A DNA stretch of 64,000 bases from Welwitschia mirabilis (taxonomy: Eukaryota > Gnetophyta > Gnetopsida > Welwitschiales), in assembly GCA_051453625.1 (NCBI GenBank), contig JBOZIK010000001.1, positions 215,960,651 to 216,024,650 of the forward strand, written 5' to 3'. A model generated the notes under the pieces. The model saw nothing but the letters and a program-made list of their open reading frames with translations, was not told the DNA's origin and ran no database searches. Positions 33,975 to 46,199 of the stretch are shown one piece after another. Every line of letters begins with the position of its first letter. Position 1 is the first letter of the stretch. The translations under genes and the position numbers were made by a program.

Positions 33975-36444
33975 TTTCTTTCTTTTTTTAAAAGTGAACA
34001 TCCTTGATCACTTGGCCATAATCATCCATTAGTAATCCTCTATCACTAAGTAAAAGAGACCTCCCATATCTCACTATAATATCTTCGTGAGAACCAAAAG
34101 AAGGGAATAATATTTTATAATATAATTGCATAAAAGCCATACATAATTCCATAATGCAATATCACATCATTCCAATAGAGAAAAGAGATGATATAAATAA
34201 CAAGTGTAAAGGGCTTACTTATGAAGATTAGTAAGATCTTGATAGTTGAAGATTAATGAAGATCCAAGCTCAAGAGTTCCTTAGCTCCAAGCTTCTAAGC
34301 TCAAACCTCCATAAGAAAGAGACTAAAAGAAAGAAGAGAGAGAAAAGAATAAATGCACTTGTATGAAATAAAAGAAAATTACCCCTTTTCACATACAAAT
34401 AAACAAAGGCACATGACTCAAGATCACATGATTTAGCATTAATAAGTGGGATAAGTAATAAGTTATATTAGAGTACAAAAAGAGATCATATTTATAACTT
34501 ATGCACCTAACTAGGTTAGTAATTTTATTATTTTAATTAGCAAGGTTAATTACATGCATCATTTCCTCATGCTATCTCTTTTTAATCCTTAATAGTCTTA
34601 TAATTAAGTTTAATTCATCTGAGATATGCATCAAAAAAATAAATGCAGAAATCTCAAAATTGTCATGTGGTACAACGAGACAAACTCTTTAATTACAATG
34701 ATTAAAGCAATGAGTATGCTATGAATAATGTTCCCTTACACATCTCAAGAATATAAAAGTCATAGTAGAGTAAACCTAATCATTTATCATTCTTGGTTCT
34801 AGGTGAGAATGCATGTACATGTCTAAATGCTCATTTAGTTCAAAATATATAAAATCTATTCATCACATAACATAAGAAAGAAAATATTCATTCATAATAT
34901 AGTAAATCTATTACATTTACTAAGATTTTAAATCAGTAAATAAGATGCAAAAATATATTATTATGTCCTCTTAAAGTTTTTAATTCATGAGATTTTAATT
35001 CCTTACATAATGAATTATCTAATTTTAAATGTTTGGATAGCTTTTCTCATAAAGCATTTTAACATAGTTTTTTTTCATTTTCATGGTAAACTATAAAAGT
35101 TACAAACAAAGGTTAATTTAAAATAACATCTTATTTTGATAAGGAATTTAAATAAGAATAGTTAATCATTTGATTAAAATCTTAATATACTAATATTTAA
35201 GTAAATAAGGTTTACAAAATATGGGTTATGACATTAACCTAACTTTTACTAATAAAACTAGGACTTCTACTTGTAATATAGTCATAGTATTATTTTTAAA
35301 TGGGGATAGGTGTGGTAAACTATCAATTAAAGTAATCACAATTGAAATGAGTATAAGTGACTAACATGTATAAGAGAACTAGGAATGAGACATAACATCA
35401 ATAATAGCATAATGCCTCTAAGAAAATCATAAGTCTTTAATTAAATTTGTGTATATTTTACTCTATTTAAAGCATAATATCCACCATAGATATGAAGCTC
35501 CTATAGTTCTAGCTTAAGCATAGTGGCATAATCTCATCCAGCATAGATATGAGGGTGATGTATACAAGTCACCTAGCCTTCATAATAAGAATGTTATAAG
35601 CATGAAAAGTAGGGGCCTTTCAAGATCTATAAAATAAATATTAAGGTTATGAAGCCTAGAGTAAAAAGGAGAATCACACATGAAATCTTAAATTAATAAC
35701 ATTCCTTAGCTAATCCTAAGCATAAAAAGTATGAAACAATCACCACTTGATATCAAAGTAATGCACTAAAGAAAGGACATGTAACACTTCATTATTAGAT
35801 ACATAAAATCATATAATCTATAAAAATTACTCATGCTAATCCAAGAAGCATCATGCTATCTTAAAATATAGTCCATACCTAATGGGAGGATTAGAAAGAA
35901 CACATGACTAAGATCTAATAATTTCTTATATAATATCACCAAAGATAGCTTCAAGTGAAGTGAAGTAGGATACTTATAGGCTAAATTAGTATTTTTAATT
36001 AGGATTTCTAAGTCCTAATGGATTATTATTTAGAATTCCTAAAGTTTATGAGGTTGTCCTTTAGTCATGGGAATAATTTGATTGGTTATTCGTATAAAAT
36101 ATTCTTTGTTTATCATCTACTTTTAGAAATGTCCTGAATAGATTGCTTATATCAAGAAGACTCAAGAACATAAGTATAAAACAATTCTATGCATAGTAAC
36201 TCACATTGTTACTCCTAGAACTAGTGCCATCACCAATAATGTTTAGCACACCTCCATCCTTCATTACAATAGTCTAGATGATGCAAATATCCTACAAAGG
36301 GATAGTGTTAAGACAAATTATTAGTGAAACTAAATTATCATAGTCTTAAGAATAATAGATGCATAAAAGCATCATAATAATCAATTAAACATGATATTAC
36401 AGTCTAGATTTATTGATGTAAATGTTAATTTTTATGTGTTATCA
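33975..36444 (-). repeat. LTR D (3' LTR of the second gypsy element)
   Basis: On the minus strand it starts TGATAACACATAAAAATTAAC at 36444, a typical start for plant Tat/Athila LTRs. Collinear with E from about 35230 to 36444 (shared blocks AATAAAACTAGGACTT, GTGGTAAACTAT, TCTAATAAT, CATAATAATCAATTAAACATG). The left end is set at 33975-33995 and is uncertain. Confidence 0.6.
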
Positions 36445-36894
36445 TATCCTCTAACTAACGTTTTGCGAGCACCTTAGTCAAAAAAAGGTGTAAATAAAGA
36501 TTAGGTAATATAGCAAAAACTGTAAAGCAAATCAATCAAGTATAATAAAGGCATGATGAAGGGATTTAGAAGAGAGATAATTAAAAAAAAATTTAAAAAA
36601 GAGAAAAGAAGCCAATTTTAATTTAGAATTACACTTAAGCAAAAGAATAGAGCATGAAGAAGAGGTACTTAAGTGCAAATGTCACTTCTCCCAACCAAAG
36701 CTAAACTTTGTTCTTAAAGTTTAAATGATGTGAAAAAGTAAGTGTAAAAGCAATGAGAAGTAAATGATGCATGTTTTACTATAGAATGAGGTAAAAAAAT
36801 TACTAAAAATAAAATATGTAATGCATGATAAAACTTAAAAAAAAAATGCAAACTCATGCAAAAGAAAGACTTTTAATTAAAACAAGCTTTTTAT
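36445..36894 (-). other. polypurine tract and 3' region of the second gypsy element
   Basis: The minus strand GTTAGTTAGAGGATA (36445-36459) precedes the LTR. Further in, AAAGTTTAGCTTTGG then TTGGGAGAAGTGACA (36681-36715) matches the conserved sequence after pol in this clade; the same pair of signals recurs at 63305-63500. Ends where element J starts. Confidence 0.55.
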
Positions 36895-38283
36895 TGTAAT
36901 GACTTAAATCTCTTTTTGTGATGTTAATTTGTAGGAATTTGATGATGTATTTAAAGTAATTTTGCAGGAAATTTATACATTTTTGGATGTAATTATACTA
37001 ATTATGGAGAGTCTATAGGATGATCACAGAAACACATAATTCTTAGCATAATTGGAGGTGTTTTAGGCATGTTCTGGTACTTAGCATGTTGAAGGAAGAT
37101 TAATGATGAATAAGGTTGATTTTCTTTACTTGATGAGCTTTAGAATCATGTCATCGCCACTATCATCCCCACAACAAATGGGACGCTAGCACTGTATCAG
37201 CACATTATGATAAAAGCATGGACTAGAGCCTAGAGCCAATGGAAAACCTTTTCTGAGGAGGTGTCCTCCCCATTATCATCCCCATGACATGAGGGATGAC
37301 AACACATCTAAAGCTAATTGCGAGACCAATTGTAGATCTAGAAGCTAATGATTTATCTATTATTATAGGGCATCATCCCCAATGTCATTTCCATGATAGT
37401 TAAGACGATAATTGTTTTATATATGCGAGACTGAATTATTTTGTAATGAGATCATGTACCCAACTTAGGCTACTAGGGTTTATTTCCTAAATTTTAGGGT
37501 TATGATTCTAGAACTTCTAATGTAAAGCTATAAATAACTCCCTTGTCCTCACTCTAAATAATATTTTATACTTGATATGCTTGTGACAGAAGATTAAAGG
37601 ATAAGAGGTCCATCCAGTAGCTACAGAAAGGAGTTGCCTTGGTGTTAAGCTAAGTATTTTCTATTAAGGTGCTGCTATTTTGTTGTAAGTGAATATAAAG
37701 TTATTGAATTAATCCAATTACTCTTTAAATCAATACAATTACTCTTTTCATTCCAATTTTATTTATGCTCCTTATGGTTTAAGTTGGTTATAGTTAAGTG
37801 ATAGTTCTGTGATTTATTTAGATCATAAGGATAACCTTTGTTAAGGTTGACTTTCGTTAGTATTAGATTACATTGTTATTCCATTTTCATTTCACATTGC
37901 ATTCCTTATTATACTTGGTATATCTCATAGTTCATGTTAATTAAGATTAAGTTAAGTACTCTTATTAATTAATCTAAGTTATAGAGAGCTAGTTTTTATA
38001 ACAGAAGAATTAGGAATTAATAGAACTTATTTCATTTCCATTTGCATTTCATATCCATTTACATTACATTACATTTACTTTATTATTTAATTTTAGTTAT
38101 TAAAAGACAAAAGACTAAAAATACCTTTAGAAATCAATTCTCTAACTCTGAGCCTAGTGCCTTCATTAGAATTACAACATTTAGGTAACCTCCCATCTAT
38201 ACTAGTGTATGTTTTTATGTAAGTTATTTAATATACAAGTTTACTTAAAGGAATTCAGAATTGCATAAATTCACATCGCAACA
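36895..38283 (+). repeat. element J, 5' LTR
   Basis: 1389 bp. Matches 43914-45275 along its whole length with many scattered substitutions. It holds three copies of the hairpin motif (37148-37192, 37261-37305, 37369-37414). Confidence 0.8.
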
Positions 38284-38305
38284 TTTTTGCATCATTATCA
38301 GGGAA
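38284..38305 (+). promoter_or_regulatory. decayed tRNA-Asp-type primer binding site of element J
   Basis: TTTTTGCATCATTATCAGGG directly after the LTR end. Against TTTTTGGCGCCGTTGCCGGGG, apart from one missing G, every difference is a G-to-A or C-to-T change. Confidence 0.75.
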
Positions 38306-38854
38306 GGCAGCAAGGAGCTAGAGAATTTTCACTAATCAGATAAGTACCTCGAATCTTCTGTTTAGGTTATTTATTTGAATTAGTACATATTTTTAGTGAA
38401 ACTTAGAATTGGTTTAATTTAGCAAAGTTTTATTTTCCATAGTTTTTAGGAATCCTGTCATTCTTTATGTCATCCCAATGATATTGGCCATGATAGTTCT
38501 ACAATTTCGAAATTAATTTTTGCTTTAGCAATTTTTCTTCTATTCTTATTTTGATAATAAAGTTATTATCATCTTTTCTATTGTCCCCATAACAGACTAT
38601 ATGATAATCTTTCTTTTTTATACTATTAGTAATTTTTCTAAGTTTTTGAAGTTTTAGTTTTATGTAAGTGTGATCGTGTCCTCTCCATCATTTCCATGAT
38701 AGACAGGATAACAGCTTAATTTTTCATTTTCTACAATTTTTTTTAGAGTTTGGTCTTTTATGTGATTGTCATCTCCCTTATCATTCCCATGACTAGGTGG
38801 ACTATAGTCTATTATTTTTTATTTCACTTTTCTATTTATTGTCTGTGCATGCAG
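38306..38854 (+). other. element J leader, intron-like, with four hairpin motifs
   Basis: CAGATAAGTACC at 38337-38348 looks like a worn splice donor (AG/GTAAGT) and TCTGTGCATGCAG at 38842-38854 like an acceptor. Between them lie four copies of the hairpin motif (38454-38496, 38567-38608, 38675-38715, 38765-38807). Whether it is really spliced is unknown. Confidence 0.4.
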
Positions 38855-38971
38855 GGACATGGTAAATTCTAGTAGAAAGACGAAATATCAGAGGAAAGCA
38901 AAACTTGATTGAAGGAAATATCAGAGAAGGATTATTCAACTTCAAGAAAGATCCAAGTACGCACATCATAG
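38855..38971 (+). pseudogene. short basic frame in element J, possible exon
   Basis: ATG at 38859 gives MVNSSRKTKYQRKAKLD, then TGA at 38910-38912 (a CGA-to-TGA change would explain it). The frame stays open after it as RKYQRRIIQLQERSKYAHHR up to a donor-like AG/GTATGC at 38971. It is very rich in Arg and Lys, as nucleic-acid-binding gag segments are. I do not recognise it. Confidence 0.3.
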
Positions 38972-39469
38972 GTATGCAAGTTCCAAGAATTGTTTTTCCT
39001 TTATTTTAGAATCAGATTTTCCTTTTTCTCTATACTCATTCTATTAGTTATTTTCATAATAGTTAAAATAGCAACCATTACACATCTTTTGAGTGTTAAG
39101 GATAAATAATTTTAATAAAATGATGAAACATCAAAGAGAGAAAAACTTGATCTTCATTATGTACATACCTTTCTTACCATTTTATAATAAAAGTCTCTTT
39201 TTCCATTCTTCTTAATTACTTTAATAAATAATGATAAAAGGATTGTTGGAAAACTTCTTACTGAAACAAGGAAAAAATTAAAAAATTTTGAGGATAATAG
39301 TAAAAAAAAACACTTCAAGAGATCTTTACATAAAGGAGGAGACACGTAAAATAAACACTTTACAAGGTTTTTACAAGAGAAAAAACAACAAAAAATGCTA
39401 TCAAGAGTGGGAATTGGGCCCCTTCCTCTTTTAAATCTTATTATTCTTTCCCCTCTTCTTTTCAAATAT
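38972..39469 (+). other. element J internal DNA, no recognised content
   Basis: AT-rich. The T/C-rich end just before the gap (39415-39469) continues in composition into the open frame after it. Confidence 0.3.
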
Positions 39470-40204
39470 NNNNNNNNNNNNNNNNNNNNNNNNNNNNNNN
39501 NNNNNNNNNNNNNNNNNNNNNNNNNNNNNNNNNNNNNNNNNNNNNNNNNNNNNNNNNNNNNNNNNNNNNNNNNNNNNNNNNNNNNNNNNNNNNNNNNNNN
39601 NNNNNNNNNNNNNNNNNNNNNNNNNNNNNNNNNNNNNNNNNNNNNNNNNNNNNNNNNNNNNNNNNNNNNNNNNNNNNNNNNNNNNNNNNNNNNNNNNNNN
39701 NNNNNNNNNNNNNNNNNNNNNNNNNNNNNNNNNNNNNNNNNNNNNNNNNNNNNNNNNNNNNNNNNNNNNNNNNNNNNNNNNNNNNNNNNNNNNNNNNNNN
39801 NNNNNNNNNNNNNNNNNNNNNNNNNNNNNNNNNNNNNNNNNNNNNNNNNNNNNNNNNNNNNNNNNNNNNNNNNNNNNNNNNNNNNNNNNNNNNNNNNNNN
39901 NNNNNNNNNNNNNNNNNNNNNNNNNNNNNNNNNNNNNNNNNNNNNNNNNNNNNNNNNNNNNNNNNNNNNNNNNNNNNNNNNNNNNNNNNNNNNNNNNNNN
40001 NNNNNNNNNNNNNNNNNNNNNNNNNNNNNNNNNNNNNNNNNNNNNNNNNNNNNNNNNNNNNNNNNNNNNNNNNNNNNNNNNNNNNNNNNNNNNNNNNNNN
40101 NNNNNNNNNNNNNNNNNNNNNNNNNNNNNNNNNNNNNNNNNNNNNNNNNNNNNNNNNNNNNNNNNNNNNNNNNNNNNNNNNNNNNNNNNNNNNNNNNNNN
40201 NNNN
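39470..40204. other. assembly gap (735 N)
   Basis: Unsequenced part of element J. The start of the open frame to its right lies in or before it. Confidence 0.99.
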
Positions 40205-40801
40205 AATAGTGAAGAAACTGATCACAATGAAGGACCCATAGAGATTCATTCAAATTTCATCAAGGATAGACTTGTTTATTCTACCCATATGTCTACATCC
40301 TTTCCACCTATGCCTTCATGCACAATTTCAAATCACATCATTCCTTTCATTTTTACTTCCACTTTCACATTACCTTATGACCTTGATAATGATAACCTTT
40401 CTCCATCTCTTTCAATTGCACCTTCATATAATTCTCAAGGCCATGTTTCTTTCCTTAACTCTCACAACACCCATCATTTCAAAGAGTCTATTTCTCCTAT
40501 CTCTCAATCTCTTCCTTTTAAAAATTCATGTTATACTCAAAATAACATTCTTTATTTTTATACCAAGTCCACTTTACCTTATGCTTTTAATGATTGTTCT
40601 TTTCAAAAGTTTAACTTGGAATATCTTGGAATTTTGCATTGGGGTAAGCATTATCTTCTTAATGATAATCCATGCTTTGTGTTGAATCTTAATGAGATTT
40701 TCAATCTTCTTAAACATTCTCAAAAGCCTTTAAAGACTTCTTGGATCCATTCTTTGAGTCATACCTTGAACGAATTATATAGTGATACTTATACTTTATA
40801 A
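40205..40801 (+). CDS. unidentified open frame of element J, 5' end lost in gap
   Basis: An uninterrupted frame of 198 codons runs from the gap edge to TAA at 40799-40801. The product is rich in Ser, His, Asn, Phe and Leu, with pieces such as THMSTSFPPMPSCTISN, FKESISPISQSLPFKNS and NPCFVLNLNEIFNLLKHSQK. No transmembrane run or known domain is seen. The coding strand has few G bases, which lowers the number of TAG and TGA stops, and a second frame (40272-40685) is open too. So the openness is partly compositional. It might be a diverged gag-like or accessory frame of a non-autonomous element, or not a protein at all. Confidence 0.35.
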   Translation, partial: NSEETDHNEGPIEIHSNFIKDRLVYSTHMSTSFPPMPSCTISNHIIPFIFTSTFTLPYDLDNDNLSPSLSIAPSYNSQGHVSFLNSHNTHHFKESISPISQSLPFKNSCYTQNNILYFYTKSTLPYAFNDCSFQKFNLEYLGILHWGKHYLLNDNPCFVLNLNEIFNLLKHSQKPLKTSWIHSLSHTLNELYSDTYTL

Positions 40802-42959
40802 TGTAAGAGATTATTTGTCAATGAAATTTATTACTTTTTATCTCTTATTTGGCTTTGGAAATTTGTGCTATCCACATTTTATCATTTTACTTTCTTTACC
40901 TCAAACTGATTTTACTTTAAAATAATTATATACTCTTTATGTTTTATCAATTGGTTTCTATTTGTTTTGACCCTTATTTTTCTAAAAAATACAATACCTG
41001 AGTGCATATTTTTAAATCTCTTAATGGTTAAGTCCTTATTTTTCCAAAAAAGTACATCTTAGAATGACTTAGTTAAAACTTTCAATCTAAACTCTTGGGA
41101 AATTTAGGAGTTAAAGGATAGAAGGTTAAACATCATTAAAATCTTTATCAATTAAACCTTGAACATGCTAGAAGCACTTGTATTGGAATTTTCCTCTTGC
41201 CATTATCTAAATTCCTCCTTAGCCAATTATTTTAGTAAACATAATACTATTACTTAACTATCTTTAATTTGACTAATGTTTGACTTTATAAAGTTACCAT
41301 GATTAGTAAATTTTTTACTTAGGCATTTTAAATGATAAAATTAGCTTCATCTACAAACTTAATTTTAAAGGAAGATGCCTTGGTTCTTTTGTTCTATTTC
41401 AATGGTGTGAGTAATTAGTTGTTTAGCATGTTCTTCCTTGTTATTTATTTGATCACTTTACTTTTATTCCTACGAGTATTTGGTCATGTGAATTTCTTTT
41501 TAACCAAAAAAAAAAAAGAAGAAGAAGAAGAAGAAAAAGAAGAAGAAACGAAGGCAAGAAAAGAAATAATAGGCCATGCTCTTTCATGTTATATCTCATA
41601 CCATGGCCTTTATGATGTCCTCCCACAATTGCATCAAGGCAAATATTCCCAAGATGGACCTTTGGCAGTGTGATATAATATCTGTGGGAACTCCATTAAG
41701 GGGTTAATTAATCAAGCTATATAGGTCCTTACTCCTTTGATAGTGGTTGCACTCTCCTCATCATGGTAAACTAATCTTATACTTTAAGGATACGAGATCA
41801 GTGATGTCACTGGTGCCATCAAAGGTATTTATTGTTTTCTAGGCTCCTTTTATTTACTTATTTCTAGTCCTTCCACATGATCTCTCTATTTTTTTGGATT
41901 CCAGTGTTATTTTGAGATGATAGCTTGTAAGTTCTTATTTTAACAACTTCTTATCTTATCATTCCTTGTTTTATAATACTTGACATACTTAACATTATCA
42001 TAATCATTTCTTATTTGAGTGGAACTTTATGAATTTTTACATTATGTCATGCATTGTTATCAGATGATTTTACGATTTCTTTCAATGGACTTTGCTAAGG
42101 TGAAATTTTGGGTAGGTAAACAATCTTCTTTATCTTCCTAGTTGTCCATTCTCATGATGTTTTCCTTAGTTCTTTTATTTGGAATTTTCAACATCATTTC
42201 CATATCTTTTTCCAAATAATAATTAGGATTTCATCATTTGCTAGTTTTTTAGTTGTTTTTTAGTTTTTCCTTCAAGTTTTTTTAATTTATAAAGGTTGCT
42301 TTTCTTTTAAGAAATTTTATTTGATGCACTCCTTTCACTTTGATTGATGTGTTCCTTTTGGTTTTTGCTAATGTTTTGCTATTTATTTGCTTTTGGTTTT
42401 GCATACATACACTTATGAAATTTTGAATACTCATGGATTTTGAAATACCTTTTTGGAGTTCTTTTGAGCATTGCTTCCTTATATTATGTGCACTATTATG
42501 GTCTCATAAGTCTCTTTCCCCATGCTCATGTTTTTTAGGCTAAATTCTTCACTTTTTTCCTTCCTTCTATTTTTCTGCTACTTTTCAACTACTTTCTTAC
42601 TTTCAAAATTTTTTTGAATTTTTCTTAATCTATCCAAACACCTAATTTGATTAGTATTATCCCACATCTATCATCCCCATGACATATAGGATGATAGCCC
42701 TCCTTTTTACTTTAGGCAATCCAAGCTGTCTTGCTTTACCTATTTGAGGGGGGAGAGGGTAGGACACCTCTCTAAGATTTGTTCTGAGATATTAAGTAAA
42801 AATTTATAATTTTTAAATTTCAAAGGATCATTTTAAGCTTTCATAATACATATTTATGATGAGTTGTTTAGATATGATTTCATGTTACTTAAATAAATTT
42901 CATGAACTTTACCTAATAGGAGCACAATGATTCACTCATAGAGTTTTCTTACATCAATG
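40802..42959 (+). other. element J internal DNA with (GAA)n tract and one hairpin motif
   Basis: No domain recognised. (GAA)n at 41517-41547. The clearest hairpin of the element lies at 42668-42697. A purine tract (TGAGGGGGGAGAGGG) lies at 42745-42760. Confidence 0.4.
42668..42697 (+). repeat. perfect hairpin, best copy of the element J motif
   Basis: CTATCATCC (42668-42676), 12-base loop, GGATGATAG (42689-42697): a nine-pair stem without mismatch. The loop CCATGACATATA carries the conserved CCATGACA core. Confidence 0.85.
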
Positions 42960-43601
42960 NNNNNNNNNNNNNNNNNNNNNNNNNNNNNNNNNNNNNNNNN
43001 NNNNNNNNNNNNNNNNNNNNNNNNNNNNNNNNNNNNNNNNNNNNNNNNNNNNNNNNNNNNNNNNNNNNNNNNNNNNNNNNNNNNNNNNNNNNNNNNNNNN
43101 NNNNNNNNNNNNNNNNNNNNNNNNNNNNNNNNNNNNNNNNNNNNNNNNNNNNNNNNNNNNNNNNNNNNNNNNNNNNNNNNNNNNNNNNNNNNNNNNNNNN
43201 NNNNNNNNNNNNNNNNNNNNNNNNNNNNNNNNNNNNNNNNNNNNNNNNNNNNNNNNNNNNNNNNNNNNNNNNNNNNNNNNNNNNNNNNNNNNNNNNNNNN
43301 NNNNNNNNNNNNNNNNNNNNNNNNNNNNNNNNNNNNNNNNNNNNNNNNNNNNNNNNNNNNNNNNNNNNNNNNNNNNNNNNNNNNNNNNNNNNNNNNNNNN
43401 NNNNNNNNNNNNNNNNNNNNNNNNNNNNNNNNNNNNNNNNNNNNNNNNNNNNNNNNNNNNNNNNNNNNNNNNNNNNNNNNNNNNNNNNNNNNNNNNNNNN
43501 NNNNNNNNNNNNNNNNNNNNNNNNNNNNNNNNNNNNNNNNNNNNNNNNNNNNNNNNNNNNNNNNNNNNNNNNNNNNNNNNNNNNNNNNNNNNNNNNNNNN
43601 N
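42960..43601. other. assembly gap (642 N)
   Basis: Unsequenced part of element J. Confidence 0.99.
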
Positions 43602-43913
43602 CCTTGTAGAAAACATTAATAAACTTTTCATGCATCATTCTTTGAAATTATTACTACTTAAGTTTTACACATCAGTTTCAGCATTACTTTCTCAATTTAT
43701 GCATATACATTATCATGTTCTGAAATATCATTGTTACATTCTATGATTTGTTTATGTGTATGACATTCATTAAGTCTATTGTCTATTTTTGCATGATAAA
43801 ATTGAACTCAAATTCCATTTTTCTAGTTGATGATTATCTTAGTTAAATTGGATCGCAATGTAGTTGATCGCTCACTTGGTTAGGGACTGACAAGGCTAAG
43901 TAGGGGGCTATAT
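43602..43913 (+). other. element J 3' region with polypurine tract
   Basis: AAGTAGGGGGCTA at 43898-43910 lies just before the 3' LTR start TGTAATG at 43914. No coding sense. Confidence 0.6.
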
Positions 43914-45275
43914 TGTAATGCCACTTCATAGGAATTTGATGGTGTATTTGGAGTACTTTTGCAAGACACTTATACAGGTTTGGATGTAATTCTCTGATTA
44001 TGGAGAGTCGATAGGATGATCATAGAAACTCGTAATTCTTAGCATAATTAGAGGAATTTTAGGCATGTTTTAGTACTTAGCATGTTGAAGGAATATCAAG
44101 GATGAAGCAAGATAATTTGCTTTACTTGAGGAGCTTCAAAAGGGTGTCATCCCTACTATTGTCCCTACAACAGATGGGAGAACAACACTATATTAGCACA
44201 TTGCAACAGAAATGTGGACTGGAGCCTAGAGCCAACAGAGAACTTTTTCTGAGGTGGTGTCATCCTCATTATCATATCCATGACATGAGGAACAATAACA
44301 TGTATGAAGCCAATTTCAAGGCTGATTACAGAGCCAGAAGATGATGATTTATCTGCTATTATGGAGCATCTTCCTCAGTGTCATCATCATGACAGTTAAG
44401 ATGACAACTATTTTATATATGTGGGATGAATTATCTCGTAACCAGATCATGCACCCTGCTTAGGTTACTAGGGTTTATTCTCCAAATTTTAGGGTTACGA
44501 TTCTAGAATTTCCAATGTAAAACTATAAATACCTCCCTTGTACTCACTTCCAAACCATCTTTTATACCTGATATGCTTGTGACAGAAGATTAAAGGACAC
44601 GAGGTCCATCTAGTAGCTACAACAAGGAGTTCCCTTAGTGTTAGGCTAAGTCTCTTCCATTGAGGTGCTGCTATTATATTGTAAGTATATGTAAAGTTAT
44701 TGAATTAATATATTTACTCTTTGAATCAATATAATTACTCTTTTCATTCCAATTCTATTTGTATCCCTTATGGTTTAAGTTAGTCATAGTTAAGTGATAG
44801 TTATGTGATTTATTTAGATCATAAGGGTGACATTTATTAAGGTTGACTTTTGTTAGTTTTAGATTGCATTGTTATTCCATTTCCATTTCACATTGCATTC
44901 CTTATTTTACTTGGTATATCTCATATTCATGTTAATTAGGAATAAGTTACGTACTCTTCTTAATTAATCTGAATTAGAGAGCTAGTTCTTATAACAGGAG
45001 AATTAGGAACTAATAGAATTCATTCCATTTTCATTTGTATTTCACATCCACTTACATTGCATTCCATGTACTTTATTATTTATTTTTACTTATTAAAAGA
45101 TAAAAAACTAAAAATACCTTTGAAAATCAATTCTCTAACTTTAAGCCTAGTGCCTTCATTGGGATTACAACATTTAGGTGAACTCCCATCTATATTAGCT
45201 GCGTTTTTCTACAAGTTATTTGATATATAGATTTACCTAAAGGACTTCAGGATTGCATAAGTTCATACCATAACA
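43914..45275 (+). repeat. element J, 3' LTR
   Basis: 1362 bp. Holds hairpin copies at 44144-44188, 44257-44300 and 44364-44408, in the same places as in the 5' LTR. Its last ~370 bp are duplicated at 48189-48560. Confidence 0.8.
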
Positions 45276-45723
45276 TCTCTAAATCTAAAATATAAACTAC
45301 ATAAGTAATTAATAAAAAACTAGAAAATATGATAAATAAAGGATGAAACATGACAATTTAGGAATGAAGAAATGGATGATGAATTTGCAACAATTAGTGT
45401 CTATGAATTTTTAATGTAGACCCAAGTGCTATAAAAAACTAGAAATGAAATGTAGGATATCTCAGTCAAGCATGGATTAGTTTATATAGCTTAAGGTAGC
45501 AGTGCTAGTTAGGGAAGGCAGTAGCACCATCTTTATTAAGAATTACATTACCAGTGGTTACTTACATAGACTTAAAACTGAATTAGAATGTCAGAAATCA
45601 CGTACAAGTTTAGACTAAAAACTAGATTAATAGAAATAGGGATTCAACATTGATTTTATCTTAAGTTATTACAACAAGAGAAAATTTCATTACAATGTAG
45701 CTATAAAAACTAAAAAAGATAGG

Positions 45724-45826
<103 letters not shown>

Positions 45827-46199
45827 TTAGGTCATAAATATTCTATAAGACATCATCCTTTCCAACTTCTAATTCATTTCCTCTTATTTTTTTGAAATTT
45901 CTTTTTATTTCTTAGAAATTTTTTTCATTTTTCTATAAATCTTTTTAATTCAAGTCCTTTGTGGTTTGGATGCTTTCTCCAAAAAGATGTCACTGGAAGT
46001 GATGGATGAATGATAATAGATGGTAGAAGAAGGAGTAAAATAAGGTGGATAAGAAGGAATATGTAAAGATTAACCTATGGATGCTTTCTCCTTTCTTCTT
46101 GTAGTAGGTAAAAAATAAGAAGAGAAAGGAATTTGAGAAGGAGGAGGAGCTCTTTAAGGAGGTTTCTCTTCTTCCTAAATTTTGTGAAGAACCTTTGGA

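Larger units (their letters stand above)
36895..45275 (+). mobile_element. element J: plus-strand LTR element, probably non-autonomous
   Basis: Direct LTRs at 36895-38283 and 43914-45275 start TGTAATG and end (A/T)AACA. A worn Asp-type primer site follows the left LTR, and a purine tract (AAGTAGGGGGCTA, 43898-43910) precedes the right one. The internal part of about 5.6 kb shows no gag, protease, RT or integrase motif in the sequenced bases, though two gaps (735 and 642 N) could hide some. It has an intron-like leader, one long open frame (to 40801) and a repeated hairpin motif. It sits inside the 3' region of the second gypsy element, so it is younger than it. The flanks TTTAT and TCTCT do not give a clean target duplication. 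Confidence 0.65.

Noticed and set aside
39395-40801. A single 468-codon frame in element J
   Set aside because: The first half is N of unknown true length, so continuity across the gap cannot be claimed. Only 40205-40801 is kept.
42949-43638. Frames of 220-229 codons on both strands
   Set aside because: They consist of the 642-N gap.
36890-45280. Target-site duplication for element J
   Set aside because: Flanks TTTAT and TCTCT share three of five bases only; not enough to claim.
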